The position numbers and the translations under genes are program-made. Shown here piece after piece: positions 29,847 through 40,070 of a stretch of DNA of 64,000 nt. The notes beneath the pieces were generated by a model. That model saw nothing but the letters and a program-made list of their open reading frames with translations. It searched no databases and had not been told where the DNA came from. Origin of the DNA: Paracoccaceae bacterium (lineage in GTDB: Bacteria; Pseudomonadota; Alphaproteobacteria; Rhodobacterales; Rhodobacteraceae). Each line of letters opens with the position of its first letter. Within the stretch, counting starts at the first letter, position 1. The DNA is taken from positions 1 to 64,000 of the forward strand of contig JAOGIM010000002.1 of the NCBI GenBank assembly GCA_028150825.1, given 5' to 3'.

Positions 29847-30038
29847 GTATTTTTTGATGATAATCCGGTCAATTAAAAAGTGTTCGACGCTCAACTGAGC
29901 ACATTTTCTTATAAACATTCTTTAATGCCAAATGGCGCAGACGACCTTGAGCCTTGGCAGGCTGGGTCTTTTAATATCATCCTATGTGATGGTCGAATGT
30001 CCATACTCAGTTGGTTAGAAGAGGCACCAAGAGCCTAA
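29847..30038 (+). pseudogene. Response-regulator receiver domain remnant
   Basis: In-frame read-through: VFFDDNPVN*KVFDAQLSTFSYKHSLMPNGADDLEPWQAGSFNIILCDGRMSILSWLEEAPRA*; matches receiver layout (DDNPVN...NGAEAL...FDIILMD.QMP.MSGLEA) with internal stop. Confidence 0.7.
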
Positions 30039-30258
30039 AAGTTTGTATTGCTCAAACGTCTGCCGTAAACATCTATAGAACCTATAATGGAAATTTTATT
30101 TATAGATGATAAAATTCAATACCTTCCGCCTCTACGGATATATTTTTAAGCAAACCCAATAAAATTTCCGTACTAGGAGATATTGTGGCCAAATTGTATT
30201 TCATTACAAAAGCCAAAAGTTTAATTTTTTAAGATTAAGCTCCTACTTTTAAAAATCC

Positions 30259-30834
30259 CTAGACGTCGTGTGGTAACGGATAGCCGTCTTCTATGTCAGT
30301 ATCGTCACGTGCAGGACGTCCAATCACATCTCTGAGACCATCAAGCTCTATAAAGTTATCGGCCTGTCGACGAAGCTCATCCGCGATCATGGGTGGTTGG
30401 CTTCGGATCGTAGATACCACTGATACCCGCACACCCTGTCTTTGCAGGCTTTCAATCAACGGACGAAAATCTCCGTCTCCTGAAAATATTACGATGTGAT
30501 CAACATGTGGCGCTAACTCCATAGCATTTACTGTTAACTCAATGTCCATGTTGCCTTTGACTTTGCGGCGACCCTGGCTGTCAGTATATTCTTTCGCCGT
30601 CTTTGTAACCATGGTAAAACCATTATAGTTAAGCCAGTCAACGAGGGGGCGGATCGGTGAATACTCTTCATTGTCAAGCAATGCAGTATAGTAAAAAGCG
30701 CGTAGCATCTTACCACGACGAATAAATTCAGTTCGGAGAAGCTTATAGTCAATGTCAAAACCTAAGGATTTCGCAGCGGCATATAAATTTGAGCCATCGA
30801 TAAACAGAGCAAGACGCTCATCTTTATAAAACAT
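30259..30834 (-). CDS. NYN domain (LabA/DUF88-like) protein
   Basis: RLALFIDGSNLYAAAKSLGFDIDY...HVDHIVIFSGDGDFRPLIESLQRQGVRVSVVS. Confidence 0.9.
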   Translation of the reverse strand: MFYKDERLALFIDGSNLYAAAKSLGFDIDYKLLRTEFIRRGKMLRAFYYTALLDNEEYSPIRPLVDWLNYNGFTMVTKTAKEYTDSQGRRKVKGNMDIELTVNAMELAPHVDHIVIFSGDGDFRPLIESLQRQGVRVSVVSTIRSQPPMIADELRRQADNFIELDGLRDVIGRPARDDTDIEDGYPLPHDV

Positions 30835-30960
30835 TCAGTTCCCTTTCAAATGCAGTTTCGTATTTTAAATGTCGAGAAATTCTATTAGGTTAATAAAGAT
30901 ACCTCGTAAACTCACTTTCGCTTTGCATCAAGGCATGGAAAAGTATCAATAGGATGTATT

Positions 30961-31530
30961 ATGTCACAAAAGAGTACTTTGTGTCTGATTGGTTTGGGAA
31001 GCAACGAGCCGTGGGGTCATCATAACTCTTCCGAAATACTTATATCATCTATTTACTCCTTGCGTCAGAACAATATTGCAGTTTTGAAAATTAGCAGATT
31101 TTACAAGACTCCCTGCTTTCCAAAAGGTTTGGGTCCTGACTACGTGAATGCGGCTGTGATGGTCAGCAGTCAACTGGATGCATACTCTCTTTTAGCAGTT
31201 TTACACTTGATCGAAGAAGAAAAAGATCGAACGAGGCCCAAACGCTGGGGGAAACGCACGTTGGATTTGGACCTATTGGCTTTTGGGAGTCACATTCTTC
31301 CGAATTTACAAGCTTATAATAAGTGGCGATATCTGTCACTAGACCTGCAAAAGAAAGTTGTGCCAGACCGATTAATTGTTCCGCATCCAAGATTGCATGA
31401 GAGATCTTTTGTTCTAGGGCCACTCATGGATATTGCGCCAGACTGGCACCATCCAGTGCTGAGTCAAAGCGTCGAGCAAATGTTTTCCGCCCTAGGGTCA
31501 CAATTGCTCGAGGAATTGCTGCCATTATAG
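30961..31530 (+). CDS. folK: 2-amino-4-hydroxy-6-hydroxymethyldihydropteridine diphosphokinase
   Basis: LIGLGSNEPWG, FYKTPCFPKGLGPDYVNAAV, RPKRWGKRTLDLDLLAFG, VPHPRLHERSFVLGPL. Confidence 0.93.
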   Translation: MSQKSTLCLIGLGSNEPWGHHNSSEILISSIYSLRQNNIAVLKISRFYKTPCFPKGLGPDYVNAAVMVSSQLDAYSLLAVLHLIEEEKDRTRPKRWGKRTLDLDLLAFGSHILPNLQAYNKWRYLSLDLQKKVVPDRLIVPHPRLHERSFVLGPLMDIAPDWHHPVLSQSVEQMFSALGSQLLEELLPL

Positions 31531-31604
31531 TTTTCTGCTTGTGTTTTAAGTTGCCTGCAGATAAACCATGGTTTTGATGAAACTTAGTGGCTCCGGAGAA
31601 AACC

Positions 31605-31958
31605 ATGGCGCGCGTTACTGTAGAAGATTGTGTTGATAAAGTTCCGAACCGTTTCGAGTTAGTTATGCTGGCAGCGCATCGTGCAAGAGAGATTTCATCT
31701 GGTTCCTCACTTACAGTTGATCGTGACGATGATAAAAATCCCGTTGTGTCTTTGCGGGAAATTGCAGATGAAACTCAGTCTGCGGGCTCCCTTAGAGAGC
31801 GCTTAATTGAGTCAAACCAGACCCAGATTGAAATTGATGAACCTGAAGACGATTCAATGTCGCTTTTAATGAGTGGCGAAGCAGACAAGCCGGCAGAAGA
31901 TGATATGTCAGAGGAAAAACTGCTAAGAGCTTTGATGGCGGCGCAAGGTCAGGGCTAG
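31605..31958 (+). CDS. rpoZ: DNA-directed RNA polymerase omega subunit
   Basis: [36 protein letters not shown] at 31605. Confidence 0.97.
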   Translation: MARVTVEDCVDKVPNRFELVMLAAHRAREISSGSSLTVDRDDDKNPVVSLREIADETQSAGSLRERLIESNQTQIEIDEPEDDSMSLLMSGEADKPAEDDMSEEKLLRALMAAQGQG

Positions 31959-31984
31959 TTTACAGAAAGTAAATTTTTTAGCGT

Positions 31985-34123
31985 ATGATTGATGCCCAAG
32001 AACTTATTGATTGCATAGCTAGTTATAACCCAAAATCTAGTCGAGCGTTGCTTCTTTCGGCCTTCAATTACGGCCAGGAAAAGCATGATGGCCAATTTCG
32101 TCGTTCCGGTGAGCCTTATTTCTCGCACCCGTTATCGGTGGCTATGATATTGGCGGAGCAAAAACTTGATGATGCAAGCATCGTCACCGCGTTATTGCAT
32201 GATACCCTGGAAGACACCCGATCCACCAAAAAAGAAATTGCCGCTCAGTTTTCGCCTGAGATAGCAGATTTGGTGGATGGGGTCACAAAGCTCACCAATA
32301 TGCAACTTACGTCCAGTGAAACGAAAGAAGCCGAGAATATCCGAAAATTGCTCATCGCTATGGCCCAGGACGTGCGCGTGATTCTGGTCAAGCTGGCCGA
32401 CCGACTGCACAATATGCGCACGATCAAATCCATGCCAGTTTTAAAGCAAATGGAAAAAGCAAAAGAAACCATGGATATTTTTGCACCTCTTGCTGGGCGT
32501 ATGGGAATGCAGTCTATCCGAGAAGATCTTGAGGATTTATCGTTCAAAGTACTTAATCCAGAAGGTCGGGCTTCGATTATTCGCAGGTTCATCAAGCTGC
32601 AAAAAGAGACAGGCGATGTTGTTGAGCGCATTTCAAATGATATGATGCAAGAACTGGAGGCTGATGGCATCCAGGCCCAGGTTTTTGGCCGGGCAAAAAA
32701 ACCCTATTCAATCTGGCGCAAAATGCAGGAAAAGGAACTGGCGTTTTCGCGCCTATCAGATATTTATGGGTTCCGGATTATTACTGAAAACGAAGCTAAC
32801 TGTTATAGAGTTCTGGGTGTGATACACCGGCGCTGGCGAGCTGTTCCAGGGCGTTTTAAAGATTACATCAGCCAACCCAAATCTAACGGCTACCGTTCTA
32901 TTCATACCAGTGTGTCTGGGCGTGATGGAAAAAGGGTTGAGGTGCAGGTGCGAACTCAACAGATGCATGATGTTGCAGAAAGTGGCGTGGCCGCCCACTG
33001 GGCCTATAGAGACGGCGAAAGAAGTGAAAACCCCTTCACAGTGGATCCCTACAAATGGATCCATTCCCTTATTGAGCAATTCGAGAGTGAAGAAGACCAC
33101 GATGCATTTCTGGAAGCAGTAAAGCTGGAAATGTATTCTGACAAAGTCTTTTGTTTCTCGCCTAAAGGGGATGTCATCAAATTACCCAAAGGGGCAACAC
33201 CTATTGATTTTGCGTATATGATCCACACGCGAATTGGAAATCGTTGTGTTGGAGCTAAGGTTGACGGACTTAGAGTCCCTCTATGGACGCGTCTGCGCAA
33301 TGGGCAGTCGGTGGAAATTATTACGGCGCAGGGACAAAACCCACAAGGCACATGGCTACAGATGGCCGAAACTGGCAAAGCCAAAGCCGCTATTAGGCGT
33401 GCTCTGCGCGAAGAAAATCGCCAAAAGCATATTGTCATGGGACAGGAACTTGCGAGGGCTGCTTTTGAACATGTTGGTAAAAAGGCAACTGACAAAGTGC
33501 TCGAGACGGCAGCCAAAAAGCTCAGGATACCCGACACGGGCGAACTGCTTGCAAGATTAGGTAATGCTGAACTAAGGGCGCGAGATGTTGTACATTCTGT
33601 CTACACGGAGCTTGCTGCGGAGCAACAGCCTGAAGTTGACAGCCGGCGTGCAGTAATTGGGTTACAGCCAGGTCAGTCCTTTAGACGTTCTCAGTGTTGT
33701 CAGGCGCTTCCCGGTGAGCGCATCATTGGGATTGTTTCGCAGGGTCAAGGCGTATCTGTCCATGCGATCGATTGTCAGGGCTTAGTACGTTACGAGGAAA
33801 CGCCTGAACTTTGGCTGGATCTACATTGGCATTCTGGAACGCATGGGGCAATTTATTCAGTCACTCTAGATATGACAATTTCAAACGATGCGGGAGTTCT
33901 GGGTCGCATCTGTACGTTAATTGGCGAGTTGCAAAGTAATATTGCCGATTTGGAGTTTATCGAAAGAAACCCTGATTTTTATCGTTTGAATATAATTGTT
34001 GAATTGCGAGATATTGAACATCTGCACGCTCTTACAACAGTTCTGGAAGCCGAAGTCCAAGTGACGACACTTAGGCGTTTACGCCAAGAACAACCTAGCG
34101 TAAATGAGAATATGACCTTTTAG
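31985..34123 (+). CDS. Bifunctional (p)ppGpp synthetase/hydrolase (RelA/SpoT)
   Basis: HD domain HPLSVAMILAEQKLDDASIVTALLHDTLEDT; synthetase YRVLGVIHRRWRAVPGRFKDYISQPKSNGYRSIHT; TGS and ACT domains. Confidence 0.97.
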   Translation: MIDAQELIDCIASYNPKSSRALLLSAFNYGQEKHDGQFRRSGEPYFSHPLSVAMILAEQKLDDASIVTALLHDTLEDTRSTKKEIAAQFSPEIADLVDGVTKLTNMQLTSSETKEAENIRKLLIAMAQDVRVILVKLADRLHNMRTIKSMPVLKQMEKAKETMDIFAPLAGRMGMQSIREDLEDLSFKVLNPEGRASIIRRFIKLQKETGDVVERISNDMMQELEADGIQAQVFGRAKKPYSIWRKMQEKELAFSRLSDIYGFRIITENEANCYRVLGVIHRRWRAVPGRFKDYISQPKSNGYRSIHTSVSGRDGKRVEVQVRTQQMHDVAESGVAAHWAYRDGERSENPFTVDPYKWIHSLIEQFESEEDHDAFLEAVKLEMYSDKVFCFSPKGDVIKLPKGATPIDFAYMIHTRIGNRCVGAKVDGLRVPLWTRLRNGQSVEIITAQGQNPQGTWLQMAETGKAKAAIRRALREENRQKHIVMGQELARAAFEHVGKKATDKVLETAAKKLRIPDTGELLARLGNAELRARDVVHSVYTELAAEQQPEVDSRRAVIGLQPGQSFRRSQCCQALPGERIIGIVSQGQGVSVHAIDCQGLVRYEETPELWLDLHWHSGTHGAIYSVTLDMTISNDAGVLGRICTLIGELQSNIADLEFIERNPDFYRLNIIVELRDIEHLHALTTVLEAEVQVTTLRRLRQEQPSVNENMTF

Positions 34124-34140
34124 AGAGATAAGAGAAGCCC

Positions 34141-34788
34141 GTGTTTAAACGTCGTGATAGACGCCCAATTTTGAAAATTGCGCTGGACTTTCTTTGGCCC
34201 AAGGGTGGATGGACGCGCGCATTTCAATATATCCAACACAGGCTTCAGAGGCTCCCAGATACACCAGTGAGAATTGCGCGCGGTATACTCATTGGTGTTT
34301 TTTGTACATTTACGCCGTTTTATGGTCTGCATTTTGTATTTGCTGCTTTGTTTGCGAAATTGTTGAATGCAAACGTTTTGGCCGCCCTTCTGGGAACTTT
34401 TTTTGGTAATCCGCTTACGTATTTCCCGATTGGCGTTGTCTCTCTGCAGATGGGTAATTTTCTCCTTGGAAGGTCGCTAAGCGTAGACCCGTATGGTCGC
34501 TCGTTTGGTGGCAAATTTCTAGATGCCTGGTCCGATCTTAAACATAATCTGCACGCTCTTTTTAATGAGGATATTGCTGACTGGAGCAACCTTTATGTTT
34601 TTTATCATGAGTTTTTCTTTCCCTATATGATTGGTGGTGTTTTGCCAGGTCTTTTGGCAGGCACCATATTTTATTATATCAGTCTTCCAATCATTATCGC
34701 CTATCAAAAAAGACGAAAAGGCGCACTGAAAGAGAAGTTGCTTTTCCTGAAGAAAAAGAAGTCTAGAGTAAATAGAGAAAGACGATAG
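34141..34788 (+). CDS. DUF2062 domain-containing protein
   Basis: PVRIARGILIGVFCTFTPFYGLHFVFAALFAKLLNANVLAALLGTFFGNPLTYFPIG. Confidence 0.9.
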   Translation: MFKRRDRRPILKIALDFLWPKGGWTRAFQYIQHRLQRLPDTPVRIARGILIGVFCTFTPFYGLHFVFAALFAKLLNANVLAALLGTFFGNPLTYFPIGVVSLQMGNFLLGRSLSVDPYGRSFGGKFLDAWSDLKHNLHALFNEDIADWSNLYVFYHEFFFPYMIGGVLPGLLAGTIFYYISLPIIIAYQKRRKGALKEKLLFLKKKKSRVNRERR

Positions 34789-34828
34789 GCCATTGGAACT
34801 CGACACTTTGTGCGGAAGGAATTTTAGA

Positions 34829-35581
34829 ATGGAAACTTTAGAAAAATTGCGTTTAGGCGTAAATATTGACCATGTAGCAACAGTAAGAAATGCGCGTGGA
34901 TCTGAATATCCTGATCCAATACGGGCTGCTAAAATTGCCGAGAAGGCTGGAGCAGACGGTATCACGGCGCATTTGCGGGAAGATCGCCGTCATATCTCGG
35001 ATCAAGATATCGAGCGATTGGTAGAGATATTGACGGTGCCGCTAAATTTCGAAATGGCGGCCACACAGGAAATGCAAAAAATCGCACTTCGCCATAAACC
35101 CCACGCGGTTTGCATTGTTCCAGAAAAGCGGGAGGAAAGAACCACTGAAGGTGGTCTTGAAGTGGCTAGAGAAGAGAACCGTTTAGCGCATTTTATTGCG
35201 CCTTTGCGCGAATCTGGAAGCAGAGTATCGATTTTTATAGCGGCAGATCAAAAACAGATTGATGCGGCCAATCGGATTGGAGCACAGGTCATCGAACTCC
35301 ACACAGGAGCTTATTGTGATCTCCACGCAGAAGGTCGCTTTGAAGAGCGCGACGTCGAGCTCGAGCGGTTGTGCGAAATGACCGCTTATGCAAGTTCGCT
35401 TGGGCTTGAGGCGCATGCGGGACATGGATTGACCTATGATTGTGTTCAACCGGTAGCGGCATTTCCCGAATTGGTGGAGTTGAACATAGGTCATTTTTTG
35501 ATTAGCGAGGCGGTCTTTCGGGGATTGGGGCCCGCGATTGAAGAGATGCGCCGCCTTATGGATGAGGCGCGCGTTGCTTGA
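34829..35581 (+). CDS. pdxJ: Pyridoxine 5'-phosphate synthase
   Basis: [53 protein letters not shown] at 34829. Confidence 0.97.
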   Translation: METLEKLRLGVNIDHVATVRNARGSEYPDPIRAAKIAEKAGADGITAHLREDRRHISDQDIERLVEILTVPLNFEMAATQEMQKIALRHKPHAVCIVPEKREERTTEGGLEVAREENRLAHFIAPLRESGSRVSIFIAADQKQIDAANRIGAQVIELHTGAYCDLHAEGRFEERDVELERLCEMTAYASSLGLEAHAGHGLTYDCVQPVAAFPELVELNIGHFLISEAVFRGLGPAIEEMRRLMDEARVA

Positions 35582-35982
35582 TGATACTGGGCGTGGGAAC
35601 GGATTTAGCAAACATTGACCGAATTTCTGGTGTACTTGAGCGTCATGGTGATCGTTTCCGCAACCGCGTGTTTACCAAAACAGAACAGCGAAAATCAGAG
35701 CGGCGCAAAGATGTCGCTGGAACGTACGCTAAGCGATGGGCGGCCAAAGAGGCCTGCTCGAAGGCTTTGGGCACGGGACTGCGCATGGGGATAAGCTGGA
35801 AAGATATGTCTGTAAGTAACCTTAGTACGGGCCAGCCTGTCATGTCAGTTACCGGTTGGGCAAAAGAGCGCCTTAATTCGATGACGCCTGATGGATATAC
35901 TGCAACAATACATGTGTCTTTGACTGATGATCATCCTTGGGCACAGGCGTTCGTGTTGATAGAGGCTCAGCCGCTGCCTTGA
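35578..35982 (+). CDS. acpS: Holo-[acyl-carrier-protein] synthase
   Basis: [36 protein letters not shown]...[19 protein letters not shown]. Confidence 0.97.
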   Translation: MMILGVGTDLANIDRISGVLERHGDRFRNRVFTKTEQRKSERRKDVAGTYAKRWAAKEACSKALGTGLRMGISWKDMSVSNLSTGQPVMSVTGWAKERLNSMTPDGYTATIHVSLTDDHPWAQAFVLIEAQPLP

Positions 35983-36034
35983 CAGCAAGAGCACAAAAGA
36001 CCATCTACCCTTAAAATCCCAACAGGAGAGACAC

Positions 36035-36880
36035 ATGATGCGCGAAACAACAAAAAATGAAAATTCGCTTTATGAATTCGTAAAGACAATTGTTGTTGCG
36101 CTTTTGCTTGCTGGTTTTTTTCGCTCTTTGTTTTTTCAGCCTTTCTGGATTCCGTCTGGATCTATGAAGCAAACGCTTATGATTGGTGACTTTATCTTTG
36201 TAAATAAAATGGCCTATGGCTATTCTTATGCATCCTGTCCCAGCATACCATTTACATCCATAACGTCTGAAAAATTGTGTGGATTTATTAAAGGTGATAA
36301 TACTCGTATTTTTGGTGGGTCGCCCGAAAGAGGTGATGTTGTCGTGTTTCGCCATCCAGTTACAGGGGCAGATTATATCAAAAGACTGGTAGGTCTGCCT
36401 GGCGATAAGTTACAAATGAAAGATGGTAATTTGATCCTGAATGGCGTGCTATTGGAAACCCAAAACGATGGTGTATTCCGTGAAAAAATGGAACCGCAAG
36501 GGTCCCTTGGACGTCGCCCAAGATGCTCTAATGGAGCCGTCGGAAATGGCGGTATTTGTGAAAAAGAACGCTCTATTGAAACTCTTCCCAGTGGACAGAG
36601 TTACGCTACTTTGAACATTGTTAATGGAGCGAGAGGCGACAATACAAGCATATTTAGCGTGCCCGACGGCCATTATTTTTTTATGGGTGACAATCGAGAT
36701 AATTCAACCGATAGCCGCTTTCCGCAGGTTTTTGACCGGAGCCGGCAAACTGGTGTTGGGTTTGTAAAATACGAAAATATTGTTGGTCGAGCGGATCGCA
36801 TTATGTTTTCCTCAGCGGGTCGATCAATGTTTTATTTCTGGACATGGCGTTCGGACCGCTTTTTTGAGGCTGTTGAGTGA
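36035..36880 (+). CDS. lepB: Signal peptidase I
   Basis: [52 protein letters not shown]. Confidence 0.97.
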   Translation: MMRETTKNENSLYEFVKTIVVALLLAGFFRSLFFQPFWIPSGSMKQTLMIGDFIFVNKMAYGYSYASCPSIPFTSITSEKLCGFIKGDNTRIFGGSPERGDVVVFRHPVTGADYIKRLVGLPGDKLQMKDGNLILNGVLLETQNDGVFREKMEPQGSLGRRPRCSNGAVGNGGICEKERSIETLPSGQSYATLNIVNGARGDNTSIFSVPDGHYFFMGDNRDNSTDSRFPQVFDRSRQTGVGFVKYENIVGRADRIMFSSAGRSMFYFWTWRSDRFFEAVE

Positions 36881-37563
36881 AACTTTCTGTTGACCTGGTC
36901 CACTTTCAAGAACGTCTTGGATATCACTTTGATGACGCAGAGCTTCTTGTTGAAGCGGTAACGCATCCCTCGGCGAGTACTCAGACACGTCGAGATAACC
37001 AACGGCTAGAGTTCTTGGGGGACCGTGTGCTGGGTTTAGTTGTAGCTGGCGCTCTCTTAGCGGCCGACAAAGACGCTAGTGAAGGTATGTTAGCGCCTAG
37101 ATACAATTCGTTAGTGCGCAAAGAATGCTGCGCTGAAGTTGCCCAAGACATTGAACTTGGGGCAGTGTTAAAGCTCGGTCGCTCGGAAATGTTGTCTGGT
37201 GGCCGACGGAAAACGGCTTTGTTAGGTGATGCTATAGAGGCCGTGATTGCTGCTGTTTTTCTGGATGGCGGGTTTGAAAAATCAAGGAATGTGGTTATAA
37301 AGCTTTGGGAAAGTCGTATTAAGAAGGTAAACCTACTTGAGCAAGATCCTAAAACAGAACTGCAAGAATTGGCACAAAGTTCTGGGTATCCCCTCCCACT
37401 TTATACGCTCATTTCGCGGGGTGGGCCGGATCATGAACCAGTGTTCGAAATAGAGGTGCAGCTGGAAAATGGTTGGACCAGTTCTGCCATCGCTGGAAGT
37501 AAGAGGTTGGCTGAAAAAGGCGCTGCGACTGGGCTTTTGAAAAAGATAAAGGATACCAAATGA
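36877..37563 (+). CDS. rnc: Ribonuclease III
   Basis: [35 protein letters not shown]; dsRBD. Confidence 0.97.
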   Translation: MKLSVDLVHFQERLGYHFDDAELLVEAVTHPSASTQTRRDNQRLEFLGDRVLGLVVAGALLAADKDASEGMLAPRYNSLVRKECCAEVAQDIELGAVLKLGRSEMLSGGRRKTALLGDAIEAVIAAVFLDGGFEKSRNVVIKLWESRIKKVNLLEQDPKTELQELAQSSGYPLPLYTLISRGGPDHEPVFEIEVQLENGWTSSAIAGSKRLAEKGAATGLLKKIKDTK

Positions 37564-38465
37564 CCCGTTGCGGATTCGTAGCACTTATCGGTGAACCTAA
37601 TGCGGGTAAATCTACCCTGTTGAACCGAATGGTCGGAGCTAAAGTATCGATTGTGACGCACAAAGTTCAAACCACGCGCACCAGGGTTCGCGGAGTGGCG
37701 CTACAGGATGATACTCAGCTTGTATTTGTTGATACACCTGGCGTGTTCAAACCCAGACGCCGACTGGACCGGGCCATGGTTGCCGCAGCATGGGGTGGTG
37801 CCGCTGATGCGGATATCGTGGTCTTAGTCATTGAAGCCCATCGAGGTATAACTGTTGGTGTAAAAGAAATAGTCCAAGAATTAACCAACCTAGATAAGTC
37901 ACGGCCAGTTGTTCTAGCAATCAACAAGATTGATCGGGTTCAGAGTGAGGCGTTGCTATCTCTGACGCAAGAAATGAATGCGCTTTATGAATTTGCAAAC
38001 ACATTTATGATTTCTGCAGAGCGTGGACACGGTGTGTCAGATTTGAAATTGTGGCTATCTATGGAACTACCGACTGGCCCTTGGCTTTATCCCGAAGATC
38101 AGATTTCTGATGTGCCAATGCGCATGATTGCTGCTGAGATAACACGTGAAAAGCTCACGCTGCGTCTGCATCAAGAACTTCCTTATCAATTGACAGTTGA
38201 GACAGAAGACTGGCAAGAACGCAAAGACGGCAGTGCTCGGATTGAGCAGTTCATTTATGTGATGCGAGACGGACATAAAGGGATTGTGCTGGGAAATAAG
38301 GGTGAAACAATCAAAGCGATTTCAATGGCAGCACGGATAGATCTTGAAGAGTTTCTAGGTCGCAAAGTACATTTGTTCTTGAAGATTAAAGTGCGAGAAG
38401 GCTGGTTGGAAGATGCCCAGCGATACTCTGCCATCGGCCTTGATTTCAAAGATGGAAGTACATGA
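37560..38465 (+). CDS. era: GTPase Era
   Basis: [45 protein letters not shown] domain. Confidence 0.97.
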   Translation: MTRCGFVALIGEPNAGKSTLLNRMVGAKVSIVTHKVQTTRTRVRGVALQDDTQLVFVDTPGVFKPRRRLDRAMVAAAWGGAADADIVVLVIEAHRGITVGVKEIVQELTNLDKSRPVVLAINKIDRVQSEALLSLTQEMNALYEFANTFMISAERGHGVSDLKLWLSMELPTGPWLYPEDQISDVPMRMIAAEITREKLTLRLHQELPYQLTVETEDWQERKDGSARIEQFIYVMRDGHKGIVLGNKGETIKAISMAARIDLEEFLGRKVHLFLKIKVREGWLEDAQRYSAIGLDFKDGST

Positions 38466-38785
38466 GAAATCTGAAGAGTGAGTTTTGGGTCAAAGCCTAT
38501 CTTAAGAGGCTAAGCCTCGAGGGTATTTGTGGGTTTGTTGTGCATCATGGTGATGATGATGCAGGTGATTTGTTGATAAAAATATCTACTCTTGATGGGG
38601 CAGCTCAGCTGTTTCAGCGCGAATATAATCTGCAGATGGGACAACGGGTCTGGAATTGTACTTTTTTTGGTAGCGAAGAAGATATAGATTTCTCGGTCAA
38701 AAAGAAATTGGGATTTGATCCAGACCTCTGGGTTTTAGAAGTTGAAGATGTGCAAGGCCGCAATTTCTTAGATAGCACGCTTTAG
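38462..38785 (+). CDS. DUF1491 family protein
   Basis: SEFWVKAYLKRLSLEGICGFVVHHGDDDAGDLLIKI...DPDLWVLEVEDVQGRNFLD, between era and recO. Confidence 0.9.
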   Translation: MRNLKSEFWVKAYLKRLSLEGICGFVVHHGDDDAGDLLIKISTLDGAAQLFQREYNLQMGQRVWNCTFFGSEEDIDFSVKKKLGFDPDLWVLEVEDVQGRNFLDSTL

Positions 38786-38881
38786 AGCGCAGTGAACAGG
38801 GAAGGATGGCCCGTATTACCCGGTGTTTATGTGCTGGAAATACTTGCTGACAGAGCGCGTTCACAGCTATAGCCTACTCTT

Positions 38882-39610
38882 ATGGAATGGCGAGACCAGG
38901 GTATTTTACTTTCAGCTCAACAGCATGGTGAAACATCTGTCATCATTGATGTTTTAACTCCGTCTTTGGGGCGCCACAGCGGTGTTGTACGCGGTGGAAA
39001 ATCGCGCAAGCTCGCCCCAGCCTTACAGCCGGGCGCACAGCTCGATTTAATGTGGAAAGCACGCCTGCAAGAGCATATCGGAACATTCCAAGTGGACCTT
39101 ATACGGAGTCGCAGCGCTATGGTTATGTCGGACCGGAGTGCTTTGTTCGGCTTGGGTGCTGTCACTGGGATGTTGCTGGCGTTTCTGGCAGAGAGAGAAA
39201 CTAATGAACCCCTCTTTTATGCGACTGAACAGCTATTAGATTTGTTAGAGCACCCGGAGGTATGGCCAGTGGCCTATTTGCGTTGGGAGCTGGGTCTTTT
39301 GGAAATCTTGGGTTTTGGTTTAGATCTATCGACGTGTGCCGTGACAGGACAAGCTTATGACCTTGTGTTTATTTCGCCTAAAACTGGCCGTGCTGTTTCA
39401 CAAAATGCGGCTGGAAAATGGGCTGACAGGCTTTTACCGCTGCTTCCAGTTATGCTTGGACACGATACTGAAGATCTAACTGAAATAGTACAGTCTTTCG
39501 AAGTTTTGGGATATTTTTTTGAAAATTACGCCTGTCAGAGTCTTGGATTAAAACAACTACCCCTAGCCAGATCAAGGTTTTTGGATACATTGACAAAAAC
39601 CAATCGGTAG
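38882..39610 (+). CDS. recO: DNA repair protein RecO
   Basis: MEWRDQGILLSAQQHGETSVIIDVLTPSLGRHSGVVRGGKSRKLAPALQPGAQLDL. Confidence 0.95.
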   Translation: MEWRDQGILLSAQQHGETSVIIDVLTPSLGRHSGVVRGGKSRKLAPALQPGAQLDLMWKARLQEHIGTFQVDLIRSRSAMVMSDRSALFGLGAVTGMLLAFLAERETNEPLFYATEQLLDLLEHPEVWPVAYLRWELGLLEILGFGLDLSTCAVTGQAYDLVFISPKTGRAVSQNAAGKWADRLLPLLPVMLGHDTEDLTEIVQSFEVLGYFFENYACQSLGLKQLPLARSRFLDTLTKTNR

Positions 39611-39701
39611 CTGTTTTAAATCACAGATTTCTTGAAAATCCTCTGGACAGTCAGAGCACCAAGCCCTAGATACCGTTTACTAGGCCATCTTTCGTCTGGA
39701 C

Positions 39702-39776
39702 GCCCGGGTAGCTCAGGGGTAGAGCAGTGGACTGAAAATCCTCGTGTCGGTGGTTCAAATCCGCCCCCGGGCACCA
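39702..39776 (+). tRNA. tRNA-Phe (anticodon GAA)
   Basis: GCCCGGGTAGCTCAGGGGTAGAGCAGTGGACTGAAAATCCTCGTGTCGGTGGTTCAAATCCGCCCCCGGGCACCA; full cloverleaf with encoded CCA. Confidence 0.97.
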
Positions 39777-39891
39777 TCTTTCAAAACGATATCAATGACT
39801 TATTTTTTTGCTATTAACGTTATGCGTGTGTATTTCAAAAACACACCTAACACACACTTTTTTGCGTGTTTGTGGGGCACGTTTTCAGGCT

Positions 39892-39924
39892 CAAACACTG
39901 TGTCTTAACCCTATTGGGAGAACA
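39892..39924 (+). repeat. 33-nt imperfect direct repeat, copy 1
   Basis: CAAACACTGTGTCTTAACCCTATTGGGAGAACA; about three-quarters identical to 41280..41312 by eye. Confidence 0.4.
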
Positions 39925-40070
39925 TACTTGTGGAACTTTAAATAGAGTCCTAGCCATAAGAGCAAGATCTACAGATACACCAAAAACTTACATTACAAGT
40001 ACTAGTTCACTAGGCATAGATAGTTTAGCGTATCATCGGAAAGTTTCTGACATTAATGTAGACATTTTTT

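Noticed and set aside
33049-33537. 162-aa minus-strand ORF inside relA/spoT
   Set aside because: Antisense to a strongly conserved gene.
39632-39817. 61-aa ORF spanning the tRNA-Phe
   Set aside because: The DNA is explained by the tRNA cloverleaf; the peptide (WTENPRVGGSNPPPGT) is the usual artefact of translating a tRNA.
39825-39875. GTGTGT/ACACAC-rich stretch after tRNA-Phe considered as a CRISPR or tandem array
   Set aside because: No regular repeat-spacer periodicity; only short complementary dinucleotide runs. No CRISPR array was seen anywhere in the window.
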